A DNA stretch of 64,000 bases from CAVQMC01 sp963713505 (GCA_963713505.1 CAVQMC010000002.1:1-64000); one strand, 5' to 3'; counted from the stretch's first letter, positions 1 through 7,291 are shown. The notes: generated by a model from the sequence alone, not told the origin. Made by a program: numbers and translations.

Positions 1-39
1 TGGTCATCCCGCCGACTTTTGGATGTTCTCTTGCATTTG

Positions 40-205
40 TTATCCACAGCAGCAGCCGGACTTGTCCTCCGGCTTGGCATCGGCGGGCATAGACAGAAAC
101 TTTTGCTGGCATTGCTCGCTGCAAATAGAACGTCTTTCCCGCGGTTCCGCGTGCAACGCGGTGGCTTCGTCTACGGTCATTCCGAGGATGTTCGTGTTCC
201 TTCAT
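40..205 (-). pseudogene. decayed YHS-domain metal-binding protein
   Basis: Read on the minus strand, an ATG opens MKEHEHP. A second frame then gives GMTVDEATALHAE, followed by CSEQCQQKFLSMPAD and a Cys-rich end GCCCG before a stop. This is the pattern of the YHS domain (DPVCGM then CSxxCxxxF), seen in small metal-binding proteins and at the N-terminus of copper ATPases. The DPVC part and the middle FYF segment are missing and the frame changes at least once (166 bases in total), so it is a remnant. No ATPase follows before the window edge. The family call rests on these motifs only. Confidence 0.55.
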
Positions 206-645
206 GGCGAATGTCCTGTCATTTTGTCTGTGTTCGTCCTGTGTAGTTATTTCGATCATCGCCATGCCCACACCGTTGCCGGATCCTTGGTTGCAGAGGT
301 GCCGCAGCACCGAAAACAAAAAAAGCCGACGTGACCGAATACCCAGCGGTATTCACCCACGTCGGCTTACTCGTCAACGAGCCCCCCGCGCAAAGCGAGT
401 TGCTCTTCATCTAGTCATCCGACAACTTCATAACGTCTATTCTATCGTAATGAACAGTAAAGGCAAGATTGGACAGAAAAAAGCAGGTGGCAAGTCAATA
501 CTCACAGTGTAAGCCCGAACTCCGCTGCAGCACCAAACACGAAGACCTCTGTTTTTGCCCTGTCACGTGAAGTTGTGCTCCTGCCCTGACGGAATCTCGG
601 AATGCTCAGCCACGGGCCGCCTCCTGCGCGGTGCGGGCTGACGCG
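206..645. other. intergenic, no convincing gene
   Basis: No open frame here looks like a protein family. Open frames on both strands read through the terminator-like hairpin at 318-368 and through unrelated GC-rich DNA up to the HEPN fragment at 646. Confidence 0.5.
318..368 (-). terminator. strong intrinsic-terminator-like hairpin
   Basis: Outer arms AAGCCGACGTG (323-333) and CACGTCGGCTT (358-368) are exact complements. Inside them GAATACC (337-343) and GGTATTC (348-354) form a second perfect stem around a 4-base loop. On the minus strand the structure is followed by seven T. It would stop minus-strand transcription coming from the TA island, before the YHS remnant. Confidence 0.6.
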
Positions 646-717
646 GTGCAGCATAGCCTCAGCTGTCTTTATGTCATAGTCAGATAATTCTGTCCAATAT
701 TTCACTTTTTCATTCAT
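646..717 (-). pseudogene. HEPN-domain toxin fragment, N-terminus only
   Basis: The first 23-24 codons (MNEKVKYWTELSDYDIK then TAEAML) match the start of small HEPN proteins of the HEPN/MNT toxin-antitoxin type. They nearly match, base for base, the start of the HEPN remnant at 12027, including about 15 bases upstream of the ATG. After AML the frame runs into unrelated GC-rich sequence, so the catalytic part is absent. No nucleotidyltransferase partner lies downstream. It is a truncated copy. Confidence 0.6.
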
Positions 718-751
718 TTACTCCACCATAAATAGGCTTGGTGTCTAAATA

Positions 752-880
752 GGCTCGGTGTCAAATCTTGATTAGTGATTAAGGCGTTCTTCCACATACC
801 TATTAAGAGCTTTTCCGATTCTCTTTTTCACGTTTTCCTCAAGTCCCCTGATATCTCTGGAGCCTTTAAAAAAAAGATTG
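752..880 (-). repeat. family A repeat, with start of family D
   Basis: This is a full copy of family A (752-863). On the minus strand it reads RDIRGLEENVKKRIG then KALNRYVEERLNH and a stop, followed by GATTTGACACCGAGCC. It lies about 35 bp upstream of the HEPN fragment start. A family D segment (AAAAAGATTGAACCGCGAAG) begins at 871 and is also the left end of the 750 bp duplication. Confidence 0.8.
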
Positions 881-1016
881 AACCGCGAAGGCGCGAAGAG
901 TTGGAGTAAATCATCATTCTTGACAAGTTTGAAAAATAGTTTTCGCGTGTCGGAAAAGACTTAAGCTATTCTTGGCCAGTGGCTCTTGATCTCCTGAGAG
1001 ATACCGCGGCGCTGAG

Positions 1017-1574
1017 TTAAGAGTTTCGGGTTCCAGGTGCCGGCTCCGCTGGAGTGCCCCACTCGTTTTGTTCTTCCTTTAAATACCCGATTTTCTTTGG
1101 GGGCTTGCTTTCAACCGATAACAACTGTTCCAAGGTCTCAAATACGATCCGGAACTTGCCATCTACATCGGCTTTCAGCTTTTCGATTTCTTTCCGCAAC
1201 TCTGCATTCTCGAAAACCAGCTGCCGCATCTTTATGAATGCTCGCATTATCTGGATGTTAACCTGAATTGCCTTGTTACTTTTTAGCACTGAAGATAACA
1301 TCAATATTCCATGTTCCGTAAAAACCATGGGAGCATACCTTGCGCCACCCCAACTTGAGGTCGCAATTTGCGACCTCAAGTTTTCGTATTCTTTTTTGGA
1401 AAGCTCGAACATGAAATCTTCAGGAAATCTTTCAATATTTCTTCTAACCTGTTCTTTTAGTCTCTTGGTTTCCACCCCATAAAGAGTCGCCAGATCTTGA
1501 TCCAGCATGACCTTCTTTCCCCGGATTATGCAGATCAATCCGGAGATATTTTCTATGGAAACAATCTCGCTCAT
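1017..1574 (-). CDS. ORF6N domain protein (copy 1)
   Basis: The 185-residue protein has an ORF6N domain over roughly residues 5-115 (IENISGLICIIRGKKVM, then LATLYGVETKRL, FPEDFMFEL, and the RSQIATSSWGG and FTEHGILMLSSVL blocks). A coiled-coil-like stretch and a basic tail, KPPKKIGYLKEEQ, follow. ORF6N is a putative DNA-binding domain known from phages and from chromosomal islands; the cellular role of these stand-alone proteins is not established. The ATG at 1574 is directly preceded by a family A repeat. A 31-base palindrome lies inside the gene (1352-1382). A near-identical copy is at 10027-10584 and a diverged paralogue at 13132-13665. Confidence 0.85.
   Translation of the reverse strand: MSEIVSIENISGLICIIRGKKVMLDQDLATLYGVETKRLKEQVRRNIERFPEDFMFELSKKEYENLRSQIATSSWGGARYAPMVFTEHGILMLSSVLKSNKAIQVNIQIMRAFIKMRQLVFENAELRKEIEKLKADVDGKFRIVFETLEQLLSVESKPPKKIGYLKEEQNEWGTPAEPAPGTRNS
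1352..1382. repeat. palindrome inside ORF6N gene
   Basis: Fifteen-base arms AACTTGAGGTCGCAA and TTGCGACCTCAAGTT flank a single central base. They code for part of the NLRSQIATSS motif. The same structure occurs at 10362-10392 and, with changed but still complementary arms, at 13444-13472 in the diverged paralogue. Confidence 0.85.
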
Positions 1575-1597
1575 TTTGGGCTTGTCATGTGAAAAAG

Positions 1598-1737
1598 AGG
1601 CTCGGTGTCAAATCTTGATTGGTGGTTAAGGGGTTCATCCACATACCTATTAAGGCTTTTCCGTATTTTAAAGACCAAAGTTTTTAATTTCTGTTGGACA
1701 CGGATCTGCACGGATAAACACAGATCATTTTTTCTCG
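1598..1737 (-). repeat. partial family A then family B repeat
   Basis: A shortened family A copy (1598-1665) reads LNRYVDEPLNHQ on the minus strand, with the usual stop codon changed. A family B copy (about 1678-1737) follows with the iterated core GGACACGGATCTGCACGGAT. Any open frame across here (1571-1759) is repeat-derived. Confidence 0.75.
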
Positions 1738-1760
1738 TTTGAAATAGGCCAAATCGCATT

Positions 1761-1925
1761 TCAACTGCGTTTTCGAATACGAAATTTTGTTCTTAGCGCA
1801 ATTACAATCGCCCCAGCTTCCAAATCTTGAAAATGGCTACCCAATGCATCATCTACATCATGACCTTGATCAATCAACCAACGAGCTACCGCCCCGCTCG
1901 CATTAACATCTAATAGGAACTCCAT
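1761..1925 (-). pseudogene. DUF5615 PIN-like toxin with internal deletion
   Basis: This 54-codon open frame keeps the start of a DUF5615 (PIN-like) toxin, MEFLLDVN then ARWLIDQGHDV, and jumps in frame to the family's C-terminal end, LEAGAIVIALRTKFRIR. Intact members are about 110-120 residues, so about half is missing, including the central acidic motif (LDxDF region). It sits 9 bp downstream of an intact DUF433 gene, the standard partner order. It is therefore a deleted toxin with its antitoxin kept. A functional minimal protein cannot be excluded but is unlikely. Confidence 0.7.
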
Positions 1926-1934
1926 AATAATCCT

Positions 1935-2174
1935 CTACCCGGCAGCGACTCGATTAAAAACATCCTCTCTCGCTACCATGTGGTGGGCATAGAGCAGTGC
2001 AGCTCGCAGATCATCTGTTTCAAGTTGAGGGTAGTCTTCTAAAATTTCTTCTTCTGTAGCCCCTTTTGCCAATAGCTCCAGTATCATCTCAACAGATATA
2101 CGCAAACCACGAATAAGAGGCTTCCCACAAAGAACATCTTTGTTAAACGTAATACGATTAAGTAAATCTTGCAT
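1935..2174 (-). CDS. DUF433 antitoxin
   Basis: The 79-residue protein has the full DUF433 pattern: RITFNKDVLCGKPLIRGLRI, then VEMILELLAKGATEEEILEDYP and LRAALLYAHHM. DUF433 proteins carry a winged or ribbon HTH-like fold and are paired with DUF5615 PIN-like proteins as presumed antitoxins and autoregulators. The ATG has a good ribosome site (GGAGGTAAAAT). Its toxin partner downstream (1761-1925) has an internal deletion. A family A repeat (2221-2342) lies 46 bp upstream of the start. Confidence 0.85.
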   Translation of the reverse strand: MQDLLNRITFNKDVLCGKPLIRGLRISVEMILELLAKGATEEEILEDYPQLETDDLRAALLYAHHMVAREDVFNRVAAG

Positions 2175-2220
2175 ATTTTACCTCCAGGGCGCGTTGTCAG
2201 ATAGACTTTTTTTGAAAGAA

Positions 2221-2666
2221 GGGCTCGGTGTCAAATCTTGATTAGTGATTAAGGCGTTTTTCCACATACCTGTTAAGAGCTTTTCCGATTCTCTTTTTCA
2301 TGTTTTTTTCGAGTTCCCTGATATCTCGGGCGGCCCTATGGGTTACTTGTACAGGAACTAGTAACAAAAAAAAGTAACGAGTGACAAGTTTGAAAAATGG
2401 TTACGAGTGACAAGTTACAAGTGACAAGTGGGTAAAGATAGAGTTTATTTGTTGAGTGACGAGTAAATCGAAATGGATTTGATTTTAGTTTCTGTTGGAC
2501 ACGGATCTGCACGGATGAACACAGATCAAATTTTCTCGTGGCCTGGGCCACAGTAACACATTGAAAAACATTGTTCCGGCCTCAGTTAAATATGCTTTTC
2601 AATCTACTGGGTAACCGATGTCTTGGCACTTTTTTGCATTAGAATCGGGTAACCGATGTGTTGGCA
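2221..2666 (-). repeat. composite of family A, GAGTGACAAGT tract and family B
   Basis: In order: family A (2221-2342, minus-strand reading THRAARDIRELEKNM then KKRIGKALNRYVEKRLNH); a degenerate tract built on ACGAGTGACAAGT (about 2355-2465); and a full family B copy (2470-2560). The same composite recurs at 11206-11496. Two direct copies of GGGTAACCGATGTSTTGGCA follow at 2609-2628 and 2647-2666, possibly an insertion-sequence end. The rest of the 2175-2674 gap holds no gene. Confidence 0.75.
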
Positions 2667-2674
2667 TTTGTGAT

Positions 2675-3094
2675 CTAAGGCTTACACTGGAATCCCATTC
2701 CAACATGCTCAAAATGTTCATCTCCTGTAACAATGTCCTTCACGCCAAGTTCTTTCATGACCACCATGGAAGTTAGATCGGTGAAAGATATCCTGGGTTT
2801 ATCTTCAAATTTCAAACGCAGAACTTTCGTTGCTTCAAACCGGGACGCGCTCATCCATTCCAATTGCAAGTACCCCTGCTCAATCGCATCGTTGATAGAT
2901 TTCATTGATGTTTTTGCCAGATCCAGCGGCAGGCGCCGAAAGAGCAAGGTCAGCGTCTCATCAAGAACATAATCCGTTGTATAGATGTTTGCCCCACTTA
3001 ATCGATATTTGCGATAAAATGTTTTTACCTCATCATGCTTTGTTTCCCGTCTATTGTGGAGTGACACCCAACCCCATGTATCGATAAAAAGCAT
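2675..3094 (-). CDS. PIN-domain ribonuclease toxin, VapC type
   Basis: This is an intact PIN-domain protein of 139 residues from the ATG at 3094. Visible acidic positions are the N-terminal Asp (LFIDTWGW), a Glu in DYVLDETLTLL, the SFTDLTSM Asp and TGDEHF near the end. These match the metal-binding set of VapC RNases, which cleave tRNA or rRNA. I prefer the ATG at 3094 to the TTG at 3103 because GGAG lies about 10 bases upstream of it. The antitoxin gene ends 5 bp upstream. This is one of the minority of toxins in the island with an undamaged frame. Confidence 0.8.
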   Translation of the reverse strand: MLFIDTWGWVSLHNRRETKHDEVKTFYRKYRLSGANIYTTDYVLDETLTLLFRRLPLDLAKTSMKSINDAIEQGYLQLEWMSASRFEATKVLRLKFEDKPRISFTDLTSMVVMKELGVKDIVTGDEHFEHVGMGFQCKP

Positions 3095-3099
3095 ATCGG

Positions 3100-3345
3100 T
3101 CAATCTCCATAAAGTTCTTGATCAATCTCGGTTGCAAACGGCTTGACATCCGCGGTGCCTATAATCTGCAAAATAGGGTCATTTTGGGGATCGAGCGAGC
3201 TTGGACGTAAATTTTTCTTTTTATCACTCTCATACAGAAGAAACTCTGAGAACTTCAAAACATTCTGAATTCCAGATTTGCTGAGTTTTTCTAGATTCTC
3301 CACCACCCGGTCCTTTAAAACCGCTGTTTCGTTTCCTGGATCCAT
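3100..3345 (-). CDS. VapB-like antitoxin (DUF2281-like)
   Basis: The 81-residue protein has a helical N-terminal half and a C-terminal end DPILQIIGTADVKPF then DQELYGD. This tail is typical of small antitoxins encoded directly before PIN toxins. The pair is tightly spaced with the toxin at 2675-3094. The start is preceded by an AAGGAGAAAG ribosome site. The fold of the DNA-binding part cannot be named with confidence from sequence alone. Confidence 0.7.
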   Translation of the reverse strand: MDPGNETAVLKDRVVENLEKLSKSGIQNVLKFSEFLLYESDKKKNLRPSSLDPQNDPILQIIGTADVKPFATEIDQELYGD

Positions 3346-3772
3346 TTCTCTTTCTCCTTAGATATAAGCGTTGTATCAAAAAACAATGAGATCAGGTCCC
3401 GGTTAAATATGCTTTGCCCCGGAAAAATTGGCTTCGCCCAAGAGAAGGGCTCGGTGTCAAATCTTGATTAGTGATTAAGGCGTTCTTCCACATATCAATT
3501 AAGAGCCTTTCCGATTCTCTTTTTCACGTTTTCCTCAAGTCCCCTGATATCTCTGGCGCCCCTATGGGTGTATACAATTCCGTATTTTAAAGACCAAAGA
3601 TTTTAATTTCTGTTGGACACGGATCTGCACGTATATACACAGATTAAACATACTTCTAAATTATGATGTATGGATTCTATTTTAAAAAATTTATAGTTGG
3701 ACAGGATTTACAGGATGAACAGGATTGATTTAATATTTAGAAGGTTTCTTACTCCAATGATATCCGCTTTAA
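3346..3772 (-). repeat. gap with family A, B and C repeats
   Basis: No gene is seen. Family A runs 3448-3570 (upstream of the VapB start by about 100 bp), family B about 3601-3650, and family C 3697-3727 (GGACAGGATTTACAGGATGA). On the minus strand the order is C, B, A, then the module. Confidence 0.75.
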
Positions 3773-4261
3773 TTAAAACTCATCTACTTCAATTAATATC
3801 TTTTTTTCCAAATCATCACCAATCCAAAACCCAGTTTTCCTTAATCGTTTGAGGTATTCTCCTAAAGAATCTATTTTCCCTTCCAACTTTGCCCTTAAAA
3901 GTATACCGATCGTACCGGTTATTCTTATACCATACAATCTTGCTTTTTCTCTTGCATCTGCATCATCTATCAGGATAAGATCCGCATCAATTTCCAAGGC
4001 AAGCGCAATTGCCTCCGATTCACCATTATCAATAGAATATTGAAGTAACTTGACAAGTTTCTTGTCATTTACATTTGACACCTTGAGCCAACCAGCACTC
4101 TTTATCTGTTCAATTTCTTCGCGATCCTTGCCTTCTACAACACATTCCCTGAAAACAGCCTCTGGGATTGAAATTTCGTTAAAATAGTCTTTTAATAGCT
4201 CCAGCTTTCCAATCTTAGCAAGGTGGATGAGTGTCGAAGTATTACTGACAACTTTTTGCAT
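3773..4261 (-). CDS. DUF3368 PIN-like toxin
   Basis: The 162-residue protein from the ATG at 4261 begins MQKVVSNTSTLIHLAKIG, the VSNTSPLI-type start of DUF3368 proteins. It continues with NGESEAIALALEIDADLILIDD and ARLYGIRITGTIGILLRAK, the family's conserved core carrying the acidic residues. DUF3368 proteins are PIN-like nucleases paired with UPF0175 proteins. The antitoxin gene upstream overlaps by 20 bp, which supports both starts. The frame is intact. Confidence 0.8.
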   Translation of the reverse strand: MQKVVSNTSTLIHLAKIGKLELLKDYFNEISIPEAVFRECVVEGKDREEIEQIKSAGWLKVSNVNDKKLVKLLQYSIDNGESEAIALALEIDADLILIDDADAREKARLYGIRITGTIGILLRAKLEGKIDSLGEYLKRLRKTGFWIGDDLEKKILIEVDEF

Positions 4262-4499
4262 ACTCCATGTCTTCCTCAAGTTCTTTTTCGTCATAATGCC
4301 TTGGTACACCTCTTTCAGCCAATCCCTCAATAAACTCGAGCTTAGTTATATCTGCCAATCTTCTTGCCGCACCCATTGAAACAAGCTCTCGCTCGTACAA
4401 TAGAAATGCCAGCTCTTTCTTAAGATGCTTTTCAATTTTTTTCTTTGGTATTTTAATGGTCTCTAAAATTTCATCTGGAATTTGTAAAATCAATGTCAT
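4242..4499 (-). CDS. UPF0175 antitoxin
   Basis: The 85-residue protein shows the UPF0175 layout: a short strand (MTLILQIPDEILE), then KELAFLLYERELVSMGAARRLADI and LEFIEGLAERGVPRHYDE. This is a ribbon or HTH-type DNA-binding protein that partners DUF3368 toxins. It overlaps the toxin gene by 20 bp and probably represses its own operon, as is usual for such pairs. Confidence 0.8.
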   Translation of the reverse strand: MTLILQIPDEILETIKIPKKKIEKHLKKELAFLLYERELVSMGAARRLADITKLEFIEGLAERGVPRHYDEKELEEDMEYAKSCQ

Positions 4500-4650
4500 T
4501 TCAACACCTTAATCTAAATAATAGAATTAAAAAGGAAATTTTGCACTACCCTTTTATAAAGGTTCGAATAAATAATAAATAATGTTGTTCATTTTTCGAA
4601 CGCGCACGATTTGATCATATCTCGAGTTAGTGTCAAAAAGATTTCCTAAT

Positions 4651-4697
4651 CGGGACACGGATAAACACAGATTAAATTTTCTCGTGGCCTGGGGCCA
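4651..4697 (-). repeat. partial family B repeat
   Basis: GGACACGGATAAACACAGAT is followed by AAATTTTCTCGTGGCCTGGG. The first of the three 10-base iterations is missing. It lies directly downstream of the broken PIN gene at 4710-4787. The AT-rich stretch 4500-4650 upstream of the UPF0175 gene holds no gene. Confidence 0.75.
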
Positions 4698-4709
4698 AAT
4701 TGTACAAAC

Positions 4710-4787
4710 TCAAACAAAAGCCTGAATGCTTGGATGCCGGGAAGCTATGAGGCAGAAAAATAAAAGGGTATCAAGTAGAAAATTCAT
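4710..4787 (-). pseudogene. PIN toxin remnant, 25 codons
   Basis: The open frame reads MNFLLDTLLFFCLIAS followed by RHPSIQAFV and a stop. The start is the first strand of a VapC-type PIN domain (MxFLLDTHxFLW). The end resembles the last strand region (TRHPxIQAY). Some 100 residues between them are gone. It overlaps the 3-prime end of the antitoxin-like gene at 4771-5019 by 17 bp, the normal spacing for such a pair. Confidence 0.6.
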
Positions 4788-5019
4788 TGTTTTCTCCCAG
4801 CCAGAATTCATCGCCCAGCGGATTGTCAAAGTCGTCGGCTATTCTAATCTTTCCTTTGAAAGCGCCAAGTACCCTGGAACGTTGCGGCTTTTTTTGTTCT
4901 TGACCATGAAAGACAAGAACTACATCAGCACTCCCGGTAGGAATAGTATGAGGAACCTGTAAGTCAATCAAGAGACGACGATCATCAGGTATATTTACAT
5001 TCAGCTTTATCGTTTCCAT
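4771..5019 (-). CDS. antitoxin-like protein (DUF2281-like) without a toxin
   Basis: The 82-residue protein starts with a strand-rich segment (METIKLNVNIPDDRRLLIDL). It ends VLGAFKGKIRIADDFDNPLGDEFW, close to the DDFDxPLxDF tail of antitoxins located before PIN toxins. Ribosome site AAAGGAGTTGATAAAC precedes the ATG. Its toxin partner survives only as 25 codons (4710-4787). Why the antitoxin stays open is not visible here. Confidence 0.7.
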   Translation of the reverse strand: METIKLNVNIPDDRRLLIDLQVPHTIPTGSADVVLVFHGQEQKKPQRSRVLGAFKGKIRIADDFDNPLGDEFWLGENNEFST

Positions 5020-5483
5020 TGTTTATCAACTCCTTTTTTTGAGTAATAGAAGACGTTGCCACTATTTCGCTATTTTTATGGCCTTCAAAACCTTCTGTAA
5101 ATATCTCTTCGATTTAGTTTCTATTGGACACGGATCTGCACGGATGAACACAGATTAAATTTTCTCAGGGCCAGGGGCCAATTGAGTAAGGGCTGGGTGT
5201 CAAATCTTGATTAGTGATTAAGGTGTTCTTCCACATACCTAATTAAGAGCTTTTCCGATTCTCTTTTCACGTTTTCCTAAAGCCCCCTGATACCTCTGGC
5301 GCCCCTATGGGTGTAGACAAGTTCGTATTTTAAAGACTAAATATTTTAGTTTCTATTGGACACGGATCTGCGCGGATAAACACAGATCGAACATACTTCA
5401 AAATTTTGACTCGGATGGTTCATTTTACGATAGCTTTTGGCAAAGGAATTATTTAAAAAATGAAGTAAATGGCTTCATTATGC
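5020..5483 (-). repeat. gap with repeats B, A, B
   Basis: Family B at about 5112-5181, family A at 5190-5313 and a second family B at about 5343-5390 fill most of this gap. No gene is seen. The composite is upstream of the antitoxin start at 5019 on the minus strand. Confidence 0.75.
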
Positions 5484-5846
5484 TCATCTTTGGCTATGTA
5501 ATTTTTTTGCTATTTCTTCAAAAACCTGTTCAAGATCCCCACCGTGTGATTCCATAACAACGATTTCATTCCCTTTCATATTGTGCTTATGATGCGGATA
5601 GGTGGCAACTTCAGGCCAATGCGGAGAATTGTCCCATCTACAAATCAGCTTTCCCTCTCGGTTTTGCCAGTGGTATGAATATTTGAACGTAGTCCCACCC
5701 AGAGCAACCTGCCTTACAAAAAGTACGCTATCGTCAATGAAGGTTACCTTGCCCTTGAAACGAAAATTCAGGCCAACTTGACTAAAATCGATTACAGACC
5801 AAGTCTGGACAAGCTTATCATATTTTTCGACCAGGTTAACTATCAT
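5484..5846 (-). CDS. tumE: TumE-type (DUF6516) toxin, module 1
   Basis: The 120-residue protein has the DUF6516 pattern: an N-terminal helix, strands with KGKVTFIDDSVLFVRQ, then YSYHWQNREGKLICRWDNSPHWP and a histidine-rich HHKH. The family is the toxin of the TumE/TumA pair. The invariant region WDNSPHWPEVATYPHHKH suggests a catalytic His set, but the mechanism is not something the sequence shows. It overlaps its antitoxin gene by 11 bp and the frame is intact. Confidence 0.75.
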   Translation of the reverse strand: MIVNLVEKYDKLVQTWSVIDFSQVGLNFRFKGKVTFIDDSVLFVRQVALGGTTFKYSYHWQNREGKLICRWDNSPHWPEVATYPHHKHNMKGNEIVVMESHGGDLEQVFEEIAKKLHSQR

Positions 5847-6120
5847 GACGCAATTCAGAAATTCGAGACTGCCACCAGTTCAGAGCAGCATCAGCAAACT
5901 CCCAGTCCATGAGGTCATCTTCCTGCTCAAAGTCTTCCTCGTTACGTTTCTGACTGAGCATGTCTCTAAAAGACTCCAAAGGTTCACCATATTTTTTTTT
6001 AAACCGTGAACACTCTGCTTCATAACGAGACAATTTTGTTAGTCCGGTCAAAATCAAATATTCGCGTAATACCATTGACTCCGTCTGACCGGTTTTATTG
6101 AGTATTTCAGCAATTGACAT
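5836..6120 (-). CDS. tumA: TumA-type antitoxin, module 1
   Basis: The 94-residue protein is acidic and helical (YLILTGLTKLSRYEAECSRF then KKYGEPLESF and DLMDWEFADAALNWWQSRI). This is the usual companion of DUF6516 toxins. The start has a GGGAGGTCAAGT ribosome site. A second, diverged copy of the same module lies immediately upstream at 6605-7265. Confidence 0.7.
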   Translation of the reverse strand: MSIAEILNKTGQTESMVLREYLILTGLTKLSRYEAECSRFKKKYGEPLESFRDMLSQKRNEEDFEQEDDLMDWEFADAALNWWQSRISELRHDS

Positions 6121-6604
6121 ACTTGACCTCCCTCACCGCAAGTGGCGAAAAGCTATCCGAATATCTATGAATTTTTCTGTATATTGCCTTTTGTACAACA
6201 TAAGATTGAGTTGGTTAAGTTACAAGCTTATGCGCCATTTTCGAGTCGCTGATTCATTTATAAGTTTGGGTTGGTGGTTGCGCAAAAAAATCTATCGGAA
6301 TCGATTTGATTTTAGTTTTTGTTGGACACGGATCAGCACGGATAGGAAAAAAAGATTGAACCGCGAAGGCGCAAAGGGCGCGAAGGTTTTTTTGTGCGAA
6401 TCACTTCGACTTCGCTCAGTACAGGCGGGTGCACCAGTCGAAAGGGCGTTGGCTGGCGTATCGGTTCGAACAAATGGATTCTGCCCAGCGGATAATGCGG
6501 AGAAAGATAGCTTCATACTTCGGCCTTTTTTAATACTTCTTCTATGATTCTTGCAAGACGAATTAATACCGCAGCATCATAAATAATTTTAACAACCAAG
6601 TACA
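6121..6604 (-). repeat. gap with family B start and family D repeat
   Basis: A family B start (about 6301-6345) runs directly into a family D unit (about 6345-6480: AACCGCGAAGGCGCAAAGGG, the hairpin around CACCAGTC/GGCTGGCG, then GTTCGAAC). The join of B and D in the middle of both units suggests recombination between repeats. A 30-codon minus-strand frame at 6513-6605 (MYLVVKIIYDAAVLIRLARI, then IEEV) is helical but could not be named. Confidence 0.65.
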
Positions 6605-6982
6605 TCACAAGTAACATACAATTTCATCAACAAGATCGAATATATCTGGCAAGGTGTCTGCCGAAATGGTATCGTCTGATAAATGTTTATGAGCATCAAA
6701 CCCTAAATCCGGCCTGTGTTTAGCGTTATCATACCTAAAAATCAAGTTACCGTCTTTATCTTGATATTGATAAGCATAACTCAGTCTTTCAATTCCATAT
6801 CTGGCATCAATATATTCTTTGATGTGCAAAACAGAATAATCTATCAACACAACTTTCGCATTTAAGACTGCCTGCTTGTTGGTGCGGATTTCTTCTCTGA
6901 TCTCAATAGAGTCTGAATATCCGTAAGTTTCAATCTTTTCTAAAGCATTGCGAAATATGGCGAGATATTCATTGAGTAACAT
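6605..6982 (-). CDS. tumE: TumE-type (DUF6516) toxin, module 2
   Basis: The 125-residue protein shares the layout of the protein at 5484-5846: NAKVVLIDYSVLHIKEYI, then YAYQYQDKDGNLIFRYDNAK, HRPDLGFDAHKHL and a C-terminal helix. It is diverged from module 1, so the two are not a recent duplication. It overlaps the antitoxin gene by 14 bp. The frame is intact. Confidence 0.75.
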   Translation of the reverse strand: MLLNEYLAIFRNALEKIETYGYSDSIEIREEIRTNKQAVLNAKVVLIDYSVLHIKEYIDARYGIERLSYAYQYQDKDGNLIFRYDNAKHRPDLGFDAHKHLSDDTISADTLPDIFDLVDEIVCYL

Positions 6983-7265
6983 TTTCGATGCTTTTTATTG
7001 CGGAAAGGCTTTCAGTTAATTTAATTGATAGCTGATACTCGCCGGCCCATTCCACATACTCCATATCTTGACCTTCTAAATCTTCTGCGCCCCATTCAGA
7101 AAAAAATTTTTCTGATGAAACATCATATTTTTTTTCAAATCTTTTGAGGCGTTTTATCGCAAGGCTAAGGCTGTATTGTATCCGTTGAGATTCTTTCTCC
7201 AACGCTTCAAATAATATTCCGGTTGCTTTTTCCGGTTCGTTTGTCTTTAAAATTATTTCGGCCAT
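6969..7265 (-). CDS. tumA: TumA-type antitoxin, module 2
   Basis: A protein of 98 residues starts at the ATG at 7265, chosen because GGAGGAGGTAAAA precedes it; the longer open frame to 7400 is family D repeat DNA. It is helical and acidic with KRLKRFEKKYDVSSEKFF and EWGAEDLEGQDMEYVEW, similar in plan to the protein at 5836-6120. It partners the DUF6516 toxin downstream. Confidence 0.7.
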   Translation of the reverse strand: MAEIILKTNEPEKATGILFEALEKESQRIQYSLSLAIKRLKRFEKKYDVSSEKFFSEWGAEDLEGQDMEYVEWAGEYQLSIKLTESLSAIKSIENVTQ

Positions 7266-7291
7266 TTTTACCTCCTCCTGCAACGGGCGGT

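Larger units (their letters stand above)
871..1620. repeat. 750 bp duplicated unit, copy 1
   Basis: The segment is repeated at 9881-10630 in the same orientation, offset 9010. The only difference I found is C at 1172 versus T at 10182 (Ala to Thr in the encoded ORF6N protein). The unit starts inside a family D repeat, holds a complete ORF6N gene, and ends inside the family A motif GGCTCGGTGTCAAATC. Both ends therefore lie in dispersed repeats. Confidence 0.9.

Noticed and set aside
1037..1482. Plus-strand genes opposite the ORF6N genes
   Set aside because: They are antisense shadows of the ORF6N codons and are preserved only because the 750 bp unit is duplicated.
1571..1759. 62-codon frame across repeats A and B
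   Set aside because: It is composed entirely of repeat DNA (LSVQIRVQQKL and LNRYVDEPLNHQ) and has no gene-like features. The same applies to similar frames at 2336-2551, 6098-6547 and 13843-14046.
752..5313. Family A as a mobile promoter (TTGACA in GATTTGACACCGAGCC)
   Set aside because: The -35-like box is present in most copies, but no consistent -10 element lies 16-18 bases downstream in the copies examined.
6513..6605. 30-codon helical frame MYLVVKIIYDAAVLIRL
   Set aside because: It may be the tail of a lost gene, but it is too short to assign to any family and overlaps the TumE stop region.
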